Position numbers and translations under genes: made by a program. 64,000 nucleotides of DNA from Closterium sp. NIES-65 (lineage: Eukaryota; Streptophyta; Zygnematophyceae; Desmidiales; Closteriaceae), in the NCBI GenBank assembly GCA_948144175.1, contig CANXME010002067.1, positions 1,984,001-2,048,000 of the forward strand, written 5' to 3'. Position 1 is the stretch's first letter. The number at the start of each line of letters is the position of its first letter. Below the pieces are notes generated by a model that was given only the letters and a program-made list of their open reading frames with translations, was not told the origin of the DNA and did no database searches. Shown here one piece after another: positions 43,503 to 54,239 of this stretch.

Positions 43503-43998
43503 AGTTAAGATGAACAAAAAAAACGGCTATTTGATGGCTAAGCGTTGGAAACGAAGTACAGCCAATGGTCCATAAATATGGAGGAAAATGAGCAATGTTT
43601 CTTAAAGGTCTATTGTAGTGCAGTAGAGGCTGACCAACAGAGGCTCAGCTATAGCTCTGATATCATGTAGAAAATCATACCTATGTGCATAATGTGCACA
43701 AGGAGAAGCTGGTTTTGAGATGTTGAAAAAAAGGTCTACAAACAGAAAAGTTAACTGAAGTGATGAATACAAGCAAAACAAAAGCTAAAATAGGCAAAAA
43801 GTGAAGAGAGCTAGCTTGGAGGCGACTTGGGCTCGTCCAGGTGAGGAATTTGGTACCCAAGGGACTTGGGGTGGCCAAATGGGTGCTCAAGTCGCCCACA
43901 GTCAAGATGGGGACGTGAGGGACCCTCAAAGTGGGCCTGGAAGCGCCCCCTCTAGTGGAACCGCGATTCCACAAATTGGAAACGCGAATTCCAAGCTG

Positions 43999-44111
43999 GA
44001 GCTAGCTCTCCTTCTTCCTCCTCCTGGCTCATTGACTCCGGCGCATCCTCGCATACCAGCTCTCCTTCTTCCTCCTCCTGGCTCCTTGACTCCGGCGCAT
44101 CCTCGCATCTC
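43999..44111. repeat. Inverted-copy junction with 54-bp tandem duplication
   Basis: Copy 2's LTR stops in the palindrome GAGCTAGCTC (43,999-44,008). Copy 3 begins with two 54-bp tandem units (44,004-44,057 and 44,058-44,111) that start AGCTCTCCTTCTTCC and differ at a few bases. The duplicated segment is the protease-proximal coding region. This is the scar of the rearrangement that placed the two copies head to head. Confidence 0.75.
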
Positions 44112-47100
44112 TGCAATGATCCTCATCTATTTTCTTCCCTCCGTCAACCATTTCCTGGTAGTGGCGTCCGGTTTGGTGGTGGGGAGCAGTACGCTGCCCA
44201 CGGCATTGGGGACATTCCTGTGTACGCCCGTCACAACAACCATACCCATCCTATCACCCTGAAGGATGTCCTATACATTCCTCAGACTGTTCCTAATATC
44301 ATCTCTGTTCGTAAGCTGAAAGACTAAGGACTCACTACCCACTTCCCTCTTCATGCTCCTGCCCAAGTGTTCCGAGGCTCCACGGTTCCTGGTGTCGCCC
44401 ATGAGCACATGAAGCTGTTCTTCGTTTCTCTCAGCCCTGCCTCATCTTCGCAGCCGGCCACGGTCTCAACTGCATCAGCACCTCCTCCTCTTGTTCCCGC
44501 ATTCTGCTCTGCAGCTTCATCTCTTCTTTGGCATCGGCGATTCGGACATCTCAACGGACACAGCTTGCAGCAGCTTCATTCCAAACAGATGGTCAGCGGC
44601 ATCAGCCTCAACGGTTCCCTACCTTCCACCTGCATTTCGTGCCTTCGTGGGAAGCAAACCCGCCAGCCATTTCCAGACTCTACCTCGTCCAGCTCAGCCC
44701 CACTTGACCTTGTTCACACTGATGTCGCTAGACCATTTCCCATCGGCACCACGTTTGGCGGCGCCACCTATCTCCTCACATTCATTCACGATTACAGCCG
44801 CTGTACCACTGTCTACCTTCTCAAATCCCGCTCTGAAGTCTTTAGCACACTTCAGCGCTATCTCGCCCAAGCCGAAAGCCACTTCAAGACACATCTCAAG
44901 GTCTTGCACTCCGATGGCGCCCCAGAATATCTTTTCGACGCTTTTCAAGCTTTCTTCGCTTCGCGTGGCATCACCCGACAGGTCTCTACACCATACACCC
45001 CGCAACAAAATGGTGTCGCTGAGCGGATGAATCGCACCATCCTTGACATGGTGCGGTGCATGTTACATGATAGCGGTCTTCCTTGTGGGTGGTGGGGAGA
45101 AGCAGCCCTTACTACTGCATATATTCGCAATCACTCTCCTTCTCGCTCACTCCCTCGGGATGTCACGCCTCTGGAATTATGGACAGGTCAGCGGCCGGAC
45201 GTCACCCATTTTTGCGTGTTTGGATGCCCTGTCTCCGTGCTTCTACCTACTCTTTATCGAGAATACAAGTTACATGACCGCAGTGCTCACGACATCTTCC
45301 TCGGCCATGGTCTCCTTGATGGTTACAAAGCATATCGCGCTTATATCCCCTCCATCCGCCGGGTTGTCTACTCTCGGGATGTCACATTCCTTGAAACCTC
45401 CCCCTCAACTCCCCCTCACCCGCCACCGCCTCTACCATCACCCCCTATTCCCGCACCTGTCACTTTGTCACTTCACCCGCCTTCCCAACCTACCTCCTCA
45501 CCAGACCCTATCAATCCTCCTCCGCTGCCTGCTACACACGCAAAAACCTCTCCCTCTGCTACTCCGTCTGCACCTCTCTTTCCCACACTCCCCACCCCTC
45601 CCTTTCAGCCTTTCACCCTTCCCACTTCCCTTCAGAAGCCAGCCTCCACACCCACTTCCTCACCTCTTCTATTTCCTCCTCTTCCAACCCCGACTGCCCA
45701 AGACCTTCAGCTCAACTTCTCTGACCCCTCTGTTAACACCATCCTTGACGAAGATCGCGACTCAGCCCATTTTTTAGATGACTTTGCCTACATTGCTCTT
45801 CATTCCCACTACGAGCCACCTACAATTACTGCTGCCCGCTCTTGCCCCGCTGCTCCCCAATGGCTTGCTGCTGCTGACGCTGAAATTATTGCACTCCTAG
45901 CCAACCGCACTTACAGCGTTGTGCCCAAACCGCTGGACTGCACTCTTCTCCTTTGCAAATGGGTTTTCAAGGTCAAAGAGAACCCGCATGGGTCCATCAA
46001 GCGCTATTAAGCCCGTTTGGTCATTAAAGGCTTCAAGCAACGTGAGGGCATTGACTACACAGAGACATTTGCACCCACCATTCGCTTTGCTACGCTTCGC
46101 TTGCTCCTCACCCTTGCTGCTGCCCTTGATCTTGAGATGCATCAACTCGACATCTCCAATGCCTTTCTCAATGGCGACCTTGACGAGATTATTTACATGA
46201 CCCAACCACCCGGTTTTGAACTCCCTCCTGCCAACGGCTCTCCTCAAGTTTGCCTCCTGCACAAGCCCCTGTACGGCCTCAAGCAGGCTCCTCGGTGTTG
46301 GTACAAAAAGCTGAAATCGGAGCTTCTCACATTTGGCTTTCACACCTCCGCTGCCGACCCCGGACTTTTCATTGCTGCACCCTCCTCACCTCTTCTTCCA
46401 CATCCTTCCCACTTCTTCCTTGTCCTAGTCTATGTCGACGATCTCATCATCCTTTCCACCACCATCACTCCTCTTACCACCTTCAAGACTTATCTGTCCA
46501 CGCGCTTCAAACTTCGTGACCTTGGCCCATTAACTTATTACCTCGGCCTCCACTTAGACCGCGACCGCTCTTCTCGGACCCTCCTCATTCACAAGTCTAG
46601 ATTTATTACTGCACTCCTCTCTACCTTCAATCTCAGCCATGCCAACCCCAGCCACACCCACATGGACTTTAAGCTCCTCCTTCCAACACGTTCTTTATTG
46701 CCACCCTCTGAACCCTTCCCATATCCCTCTTTGGTCGGCTCTCTCATGTACGCAATGGGTGCCACTCGCCTTGACATAGCCCATTCTATTGGACTCCTTT
46801 CACGTCACCTCCATTCTTGGTCGGATCCTCATTGGCTGGCTGCTAGACTTGTTCTCCGTTACCTCAACGGGACTTCTTCCCATGGGCTGCTTCTTGGTGG
46901 CAATCCCGCCTCCCTCCAGCTGGTCGGGTATTGTGATGCCTCATGGGCTTCCAAAAGTGAGGATCGTCGTTCCCTCACTGCATACCTGTTTTTTCTGGGA
47001 CCTTCTCTGATTTTTTGGCAATCCAAGCGGCAATGTGTAGTTGCGACATCCTCTTGTGAAGCTGAATACTACGCGCTCGGTGCGGCAACCCACGAAGCCC

Positions 47101-47423
47101 TTTGGCTCCGTACTCTCCTCTGCTCTCTCGGCCTTCCCCCCACTGGTCCCACCCCGCTGCTCTGTGACAACACTAGCGCCATTGTCTTGGCAAAGGACGC
47201 TGGTGTTTTCCATGCCCGTGCCAAACACATCGACATCCGCCACCATTTCTTCCGTGATCATGTTGACAAAGGGCATATCTCGCTGCACTACATCCCTAGC
47301 CGTGATAACCTTGCTGATTTGGGGACCAAGCCTCTCCCTCGTGACACACTTCAGCGTCTACAGTCCTGCATCAACCTTCACCCTGCTACTTCTTCTTTGA
47401 CCTCTCCCTCGGTGTCACCCTAA
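44058..47423 (+). pseudogene. Truncated pol of copia copy 3
   Basis: An open stretch of 547 codons (44,367-46,010) has the pre-integrase and integrase motifs HTDVARPFP, IHDYSRC (the second Asp region altered from FIDDYSRY), HSDGAPE and QQNGVAERMNR. After the same TAA as in copy 2, 468 codons (46,017-47,423) identical to copy 2's carry RT and RNase H. A TAA after KLKD (near 44,326) is shared with copy 1 but not copy 2. Confidence 0.85.
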
Positions 47424-47430
47424 GGGGGGG

Positions 47431-48020
47431 TGTTGTTAGGTACTTATTTTCCTTTAATTATGCTGAAGGTTAGTTCACTAGTTTGTTTTATGGTTTGTAT
47501 GTATTTGCTTACATTATAATAGTGTAGACAATAGGGGTTGGGTTATATTAGTTATAGGGTGCCCCCTGAGTGACTTTATCAAGTGCTAGGCACCCCAAAT
47601 TCGCCTTTGGGGCACCCCAGCACGTTTCCCATCCTTGGGGACGCGGCTCCAGCCTTGACCCACGAATTTCAACATTGGAAACGCGGCTCCAGCTTGGAAT
47701 TCGCGTTTCCAATTCGTGGAATCGCGGTTCCACTAGAGGAGACGCTTCCAGGCCCACTTTGAGGGTCCCTTACGTCCCCATCTTGACTGTGGGCGACTTG
47801 AGCACCCATTTGGCCACCCCAAGTCCCTTGGGGTACCAAATTTCTCAACTGGACGAGCCCAAGTCGCCTCCAAGCTAGCTCTCTTCACTTTCTGCCTATT
47901 TTAGCTTTTGTTTTGCTTGTATTCATTACTTCAGTTATTTTTCTGTTTGTAAACCTTTTTCAACATCTCAGAATCAGCTTCTCCTTGTGCACATTGTGCA
48001 CATAGGTCTGATTTTCTACA
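47431..48020 (+). repeat. 3' LTR of copia copy 3
   Basis: 590 bp from TGTTGTTAGG to TTTTCTACA, preceded by the polypurine tract AAGGGGGGG (47,422-47,430). It differs from copy 2's 3' LTR at several positions in its outer part. Confidence 0.85.
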
Positions 48021-50950
48021 AGTTGTGCCTATCATGCTATCTTCCTCTGTATGACCCCGTTTTTCTAGTTATTTAGACATAGAACTAATGCAACATGGGA
48101 GGTTATTCAAGATTCCACATGGAAGATGCTCACTTGCCCAAAGGTTAACAAGGCAATTGACCTGAACAAGCCTTCAAAACCAGTAGGGACCATCCTAATG
48201 GGTTCACCAAAGCAGACGGTTAGATTGGAAGAGGGAGGGACAATGGAAAGACCGGTTCATGAGGAAAGGGAGTGCAAGCGATATACAAAGAAACACACAG
48301 AGGCATCTGGAGAGAGTGTTTGGTCAGCAAGGGTTTACTCGTTGAAATGCACCAAGTAATTGCAAATACAGAGCACACAGAATGGTGACGCGATAAAGAA
48401 AACAGAGGCATCCAATTCAAGAGAAGCAAGACCAGCTAGAGTTGGTGCTCTCACATGTCGGTCACCATGCCTTTGGCATCGCAGATCAAATTGGAGGCCC
48501 AGCTGCAGTTCCCCCCAGCCACCCACCCAGAGAATGTCTGCCCCCACGCTTGCTGCAAGTCCTGCAGGACTTGCTCTGGCGGCAGATGGTGGGGGAGAGG
48601 GAAGCAGGAGGGCAAGAGAAGGACAGAAGGAGGGAGTGGGCAGGAAACGGAGGAAGGAAAAAAACAGCTCTCATAAGCTCTCTCCTACTGTTGGGGGATG
48701 AGCAGTCCTCAGCTCCATCGGGCACAGCAAGTGATTACTACTAGTACTCGTGGTCGTAAATGAGCAACAGCGCCTTGCGATTCCTGCATCCACCCATGGC
48801 AGCAAATTACCCACACATCAAACTCCCCCAATGGAGCAGGAGACAAAAAAATTGGGGAGAAACAACACCCTTCTTTGGAGGGGGGGAAGAAGAGATTGAT
48901 CAGCTCATCAACTTCATACAGCCTTCCCTCCCTCTTTCAAACCCTTCACCAGACATCAATAGAGCAGACAGGTGTGATGGGCAAGCACGAGAAAATTGTT
49001 CATGGTGAGAATGTTGGGAAAATTGCTATGATGCTGTGAAACGATTTGCAAACTGCTGCAATTCCGAACTCGAAGTTGGCGGATACAGCTGTTAAGCATC
49101 ATTCTATGGATGAGAAGCATGGATCTGATGGATACGTGCGATAGCGCCACTTGACTTGACAATCCGCCACCGTGGCACGATTCGCGCCATTGCTGAAACC
49201 AACATTGTGCATAAGATTGAACCGAAGACGAACTTTTGTAGCGGAAGACAGAGCGGAGTCGGGAAACTGTGACGAGGCGCGTAGGCACGATCACAGAGCG
49301 AAGTTGGATGCGTCCTGCGTGGTGCCATCGTGGTGTGAGAGCCTCCATGGAACCCTTGCTGGTGCAGTCTACTACCGTTACCAAGGCTCCATAACACATG
49401 AAATTTTTAAGGGCAACAAATACATGAAGATTGGAGGCGTGGAGGTTGAGAGCAGCGGCGGTCAACTGAACGGGGCCAAGTTCTTTCTACGACGAACCTT
49501 GGGAGTCGGCGAGCGGGACACATTGGACTGGAGAAACCACGGCGATAAACGTCAGAAAAATGAGTAGTCCGAGCCGAATGATTCGTCCCGCGCCGTCCGT
49601 TGCCATCGAGGTGCGGCGAGCTTCTGGGAAACTCTAAATTTGTAGATTTTATCACTTGTGAAGCTGCGAGCAACGAGTAGCAGTGACTTTAAGCGTCAAT
49701 AGATACGAGTGAATATCTGCAGGCGGTTAAGCCAAGAGACTTCGACAAACTTGAGGGATTTAAGAGGAACTTCCTAGCTTGAAGTAGGTAACTTCAGCAA
49801 AATGAGGTAGTACAAGGCAGCAGGGAGGTGGGTGGGAGTTGAGCTAGTGAAATGGAGGTCCAGTTTCTTGCCAAATTGTTCTCAATTTTTTACTGGCTGC
49901 GACAGGCCAACATCGCTAACGGCGTCGAATTCGCGAGTTGCGACGTCCCATTCACCAGTGGAGTGTGGATCTCGGCAAATGCGAACTAACCGTCAAGTTA
50001 CCCTGCACTCGCGAACTCTAACGTGACGAGTTTCTGTGGTGGCGTGGCATGCCAGCAGTGCATGTCGAACCCAAAAATCCCGCATTGTCTGCAAGTCAGA
50101 CGAAGCAGGGCAGTGGCTGACCTTGTTTGACGAACACCGACCCCCTCATTCGCTCTCACAATAACAGAACTCGACGAAACCCTAACGAGCACAACAGCGT
50201 ATGATACATAAGGGCGTGGATCTTCTGGTGGGGAAGTTTTTTTAAAAGGTAACCCTCTGCTGATAACCAGTTTCGCAAACTTCGTTTAGAGCTGTTGACG
50301 ATGTGCTCAAGCTCAGAGTTGAAGAAAACTGCAGGACACTGAACTCGGGTCAACCTCGCATATTATTTTCCCCAAGCACGTTCTCCATCGTGTATTCTGC
50401 TGCTCACGCACGAAGAAGCTGCGAGCTTCGCGACGGTAACGAGCCACCTCGCGCGCGGTTACCGAAGTTTTAACCGCCAACGAACCTCACTGTGCAGACC
50501 CGGTAACCTACGAAAGTTAGGCGCGATTCGGACTATGCTGTACAAAGTCGAACTTTGGAAGTCAAGCATTTCTTGGCCATGTGCTCCACGTCAAAGGTGA
50601 ACACGCGACTCGACAATTAAATTATGAGATGTCAACTACAGGTAGACCAGTGTTCATTGCCAAAATTAGACTAAAAAACGTGAACTTCTGCCCAAATTTT
50701 AAAAGACACGCGCCCTAACGGTTTCAGCATACGAAGAGGTACTAACATATTTGAAAATGCGACCAGCCCGTTCACAACCTCGCGACCTGATGACATAGGA
50801 AACTAGCTGCTGAGCCCGTATAGCCTCTCAGACCCAATCCTACCTTATCGCGATCTAGAACTGTCAAGTGGTCTAGCGATAAGATAAGAGTTGACAGTGC
50901 ACAGTCGTGCGAATTCTGAGTTTACTTGAAAATCGGCAATATGGCACTAG
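48021..50950. other. No recognisable gene
   Basis: Roughly 2.9 kb without repeats I recognise. Short frames exist, for example a cysteine-rich NVCPHACCKSCRTC at about 48,530-48,575 and an open minus strand at 48,956-49,465. None has a supported start, splice borders or known domain. This is the longest stretch without identifiable transposon sequence. Confidence 0.4.
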
Positions 50951-51249
50951 CGCGTGATGTCAGAACGTGGTCTAAACTCCGCTTTCGCATGTCCTCCCCC
51001 GCCCCATCATTTTCCTCCTCCTCACCATCGCACAATCTCCTTTGTGCGACGACGCCGCCGCCGTCGCAAGAAGCACAAGTGCGCAATTGGCACGGCGCAT
51101 CATAGAAAGAAACGGCGGATACTCTTATTTCCCGCCCTCCCTCCCGCAGCTTCCAGCCAATTTCTCTCTGCCCCGAGCAAAATGGGCCTCTATGGCCATG
51201 ATTCCTTTATCGGCCTTTCTTCCGTAACTGGCCCTATGATGTAGTATTC

Positions 51250-51600
51250 TCAAATAACGATCTCAAAACGTCGTTTTTTGCCCAGTCATCTGGATTCCGT
51301 ATGAGTTGAATCAGTATTAGTGCTAATATTGCTGGCCGACATCCTTAATGCTACGGATTGGCGGCGGCAAGTCGAGCGAGCGGCGTCACGGGCTCAGTAG
51401 CTGCTCAGCGAGTGCCGAGAAAGTCGTAGCAAGTCACGAGGCAACGTCGCGAGCATCGCAGGCGTCGGACTGCACGAGCATTTGGCGATGGCGATGGTGG
51501 GTCAAACGGCGATCAAACATTGCCTTCCTCATCGTCGCCTTCAGCGCGGGTGGGAGAATCGTCTTCTCCCTACCTGCTCTTCTCCCGTGCATGTTCCCCC
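51250..51600 (+). repeat. Diverged duplicate of 57490-57850
   Basis: Shared landmarks in the same order and orientation: CCGTATGAG.TGA.TCAG, GGCAAGTCGAGCGAG, AGCTGCTC...AG..CCGAGAAA, and GTTGG/GTGGGAG..TCTTCTCCCT.CCTGCTC. The right copy contains an open frame starting MASKDDQESRQL. The left copy's equivalent frame is disturbed. It may mark the 5' ends of two related genes or two copies of an unknown repeat. Confidence 0.5.
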
Positions 51601-51604
51601 GGAT

Positions 51605-52487
51605 CCTCGCCAATGTTTGCTCCTTATCCTCCTATGCTTGTTTCAGATATCCATTCATTGTGTACCCCTTGCAAGAAATGTATACTCCCTTCTCTCCTCC
51701 AGCCCCCCTCTTTTCCTCCCCCTTTACCCCCTTTCTTCCCCCCCAGCCCCCCCTTAACCCCCTTTGTCATTTCTCCCCCCTCCATCCCCCCTCATGCTAC
51801 ATGTCACCCTCTCACAGGCTACGGAGAGTTGCTGAAAGTTGGGCACTACACGCGCAGGCAGTGGGTCCGGGCGGCCATTTCATCATCTTTCCTGCCGACC
51901 AGACGGCCCCTAGCCTTCGCCACCAGCAGGTAGCCGAGCAGGTGCGATCTGCGAGAGGTGTCCTGCTGAGGTGACATATGGCTGGGTGGCGTTACACGCA
52001 TGGCTGGGTGGCCTGGCAATCACCTTCCCGCGAATGGCACGCGCACGCTGGTCCCAATCTGGACCTCCCTCCCCATCCACCTTCGTCACCTGCCTATTCG
52101 CTTCCCCACACCCCTCCCGTTCCCCCTCCCCACTCACCTTCCCTTCCTCTAACCCGTCACCCTCCCCGTCCCCCCTTCCCTTCCACTTCCCCATCCCCCT
52201 CCCGTTCACTGCATGTCCAACGGTTCTCATACGCCGCTCTAATCACCCTTGCCTCTTTCCATTTACATATATGCCACTCACCCTCATCCCTATCACTCCG
52301 TTCCTCCCCCTGGATGCCTCTTCTCCTGTGCCCCTCAACCCCCACCTCTCCCTGCATGCCTCTAGTCGCATGCCAATGTTCCCTCATCCCCGCATTCCCC
52401 CCATCCCCCCAACCCACATTCCCTCCATCCTTCCTCCCCCCATTCCCATCTTCCCCTCCCCTCCCCGCCAGCCCTCTTCCGTCACAG
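51605..52487. other. Pyrimidine-rich sequence with one possible small exon
   Basis: Mostly C/T-rich tracts (CCCTTCCCC, CCCCATCC). A possible exon at 51,818-51,929 lies between a CTCTCACAG acceptor-like border and a weak GTAGCC donor. One of its frames contains GPGGHFIIFPADQTAPSLRHQQ. No family is recognised. Confidence 0.25.
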
Positions 52488-52832
52488 TGAACCTGCAGTG
52501 GCCCTCGCCACATGCGCCTGGCAAGTAACGCTGCTGGACGGCGGCGTGTTCGGCCCCTCACTGCCCCACCTGCTCGCCCTGCACATCGCCGGCCGGCCCC
52601 TGCTCACTGGACTGGACCTAGAGACTTCCAGCCGCCCCCTGCTTGCCCTCTTCCTCAACCCATGCGCGCATGCTGCCGCTGCATGCATGCTCTGCATGTC
52701 CGTGGGCTTCCTCGTGCCTGCTGACGTGGCGGACAGAGTGGGGGTGGCTACGTGCTGGTGGTGGACATGCCTCTTGGCTTGGGGGATGTGTTTCCGGTCA
52801 GCCCAGCTGGACGCAGCGGGTCTGACAGTCAG
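52488..52832 (+). CDS. Possible exon of an unknown gene
   Basis: GC-rich segment between a pyrimidine-tract acceptor (TTCCGTCACAG) and a consensus-like donor (AGTCAG|GTGCGT). One frame is open throughout and contains LLDGGVFGPSLPHLLALHI. A second contains GGYVLVVDMPLGLGDVFPV. The two open frames may mean an additional intron or chance. I recognise no domain. Confidence 0.25.
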
Positions 52833-52912
52833 GTGCGTGGTGTACAGAGTTGGGTGGGAAGGGAGGGGAGCAAATGGGAGGGGTGGAATGGGACGGGAGA
52901 GTTGGACGGTGA

Positions 52913-53295
52913 TGGGATACGGGATGGGAATGGATGGGATTGGATGGGATGGGATGGGATGGGAATGGATGGGATGGGATGGGATGGGATGGGATGGGAT
53001 GGGATGGATGGGATGGGATGGGATGGGATGGGATGGGATGGGATGGGATGGGATGGGATGGGATGGGATGGGATGGGATGGATGATGGGATGGTATGGGA
53101 TGGTATGGGATGGGATGGGATGGGATGGGATGGGATGGGATGGGATGGGATGATATCGTATGGGATGGGATGGGATGATATCGGATGGTATGGAGTGGTA
53201 TGGGATGGGATGGGATGAGATCGGATGGGATGGGATGGTATGGAATGATATGGGATGGGATGAGATGGGATGAGATGGGATGTCATTGGATGTCA
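52913..53295 (+). repeat. (GGGAT)n pentanucleotide array
   Basis: About 380 bp of GGGAT/TGGGA repeats with interspersed GGAAT, GGTAT and GATATC variants, increasingly degenerate to the right. The plus strand is strongly G-rich. The Met-Gly-Trp-Asp and Ser-His-Pro-Ile frames through it are artefacts. Confidence 0.95.
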
Positions 53296-53299
53296 TGGG

Positions 53300-53851
53300 A
53301 TGCCAGCAGAAGGAGCAAATGAGGCAGTGGAAGTGGGAGTGCAGTGAAGGGTCCCCTGCATGGCAGTTGGGGTTTCGCCTTGCATAAGAACAACCAAACG
53401 TCTCTTTTTTTTGCCGTTAGCTGCAGAAGATATGCTCATACCTCCCTCCCTTGATCTCCTCTGTTCCACCCATTCCAGGTCTCCCGACTGCCAATTTCAT
53501 CCTCCCTTGCATTTCCCCTCCCCTGGCTTGCAGGCTTGCCCCTCCCCGTCCCTCCCAAGGACCCTCTTGCCTTGCCCCTCCCGGTCCCCCCAAGGATCGC
53601 CTTGTTTTGCCGTAGCATCCCCTCCCTTGCCTTGCCGTGCTCGCCCCTCGCTGCTTAAATCTGGTCGGTCAGACACACATGGCAGCAAGGGTGCACTATG
53701 AGGTCACAGAGGAGATGCTTCTCACTCTTGCTGCTTACATCCACTCAGGCACTCACTCCTACCCTGCATTACAATCCATCCCAGCCAGCTTATTCGCTAT
53801 ATGTATGCATTATTCTTGCCTGTCTCCTCGACACTCTTCCGGCGTTACATA
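53300..53851. other. No recognisable gene
   Basis: C/T-rich sequence with CCCTTGCCTTGCC-type short repeats at about 53,500-53,650. Nothing assignable. Confidence 0.4.
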
Positions 53852-54198
53852 AGGACGCGTCACAATTAAAATACCGAGGAAGGATCGGGCTTGTTCACCG
53901 ATCCTGCCAAATCGATCGCCACATCGGTGTGCCACGACTGAATTTTTGCAATCGCGGGCCCGCCGCAAGTCCCAAGTGACACGATCGAAAAATCATGGGG
54001 CAAAATTGCCCGATGTGGACGAAATTGCATGATCGATGTGTGGCAAGGGCACATCGATCGCCCGACTCCGAGGGGACTACTATACATTGGCGACAAAAGA
54101 CAAAAACAGATAACCAGAAATTAACGACGTCGCGAATGAGCTGTAGCCGCGAAACACCGATCCTGCGCAAGATCGGTGTTTCAATTGTGACGCGTCCT
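53852..54198. mobile_element. 347-bp MITE with AGGACGCGTCACAATT ends
   Basis: The left AGGACGCGTCACAATT and right AATTGTGACGCGTCCT are perfect 16-bp inverted repeats, with partial pairing continuing inwards. The interior is rich in CGATCG-type palindromes and inverted words (CACATCGATCG, GGTGTTTC...GAAACACC). No target duplication was clear; the ends are flanked by TA (left) and AA (right). The superfamily is undetermined. No coding capacity. Confidence 0.6.
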
Positions 54199-54239
54199 AA
54201 GCAACCACATGCCTTTTTTTTTCTGCAGAAGCTGAGAGC

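Larger units (their letters stand above)
38298..44003 (-). mobile_element. Copia element copy 2, 5' LTR truncated
   Basis: Same family as copy 1, in the same leftward orientation. It has a complete left (3') LTR and a full internal region with a primer site at 43,654-43,665 (TGATATCAGAGC). Only the first about 338 bp of the right (5') LTR remain, where it meets the inverted copy 3. It carries none of the three MITEs of copy 1 and so shows their empty sites. No target duplication can be paired because the right end is lost. Confidence 0.85.
38298..48020. repeat. Large imperfect inverted repeat of copia sequence
   Basis: Arms 38,298-42,262 and 44,058-48,020 (about 3.96 kb each) are inverted copies around a 1.8-kb spacer. 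Over about 2 kb (45,430-47,420 against 40,890-38,900) every overlapping open frame on both strands translates identically. The inner parts of the arms differ at many codons. Confidence 0.9.
44004..48020 (+). mobile_element. Copia element copy 3, 5'-truncated, rightward
   Basis: Contains the family from just before the protease to the complete 3' LTR. The 5' LTR, primer site and gag are missing. It is in opposite orientation to copies 1 and 2. The sequence right of the LTR (AGTTG...) is not a duplicate of that left of copy 2 (ACGTT), so the pair did not insert as one unit with a simple target duplication. Confidence 0.85.

Noticed and set aside
38293..48025. The two inverted copia copies as one element with a target duplication
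   Set aside because: The flanking pentamers (ACGTT left, AGTTG right) do not match, and each copy is truncated at the junction.
52798..53296. Long Ser-His-Pro-Ile and Met-Gly-Trp-Asp open frames
   Set aside because: By-products of the GGGAT array, which happens to lack stops.
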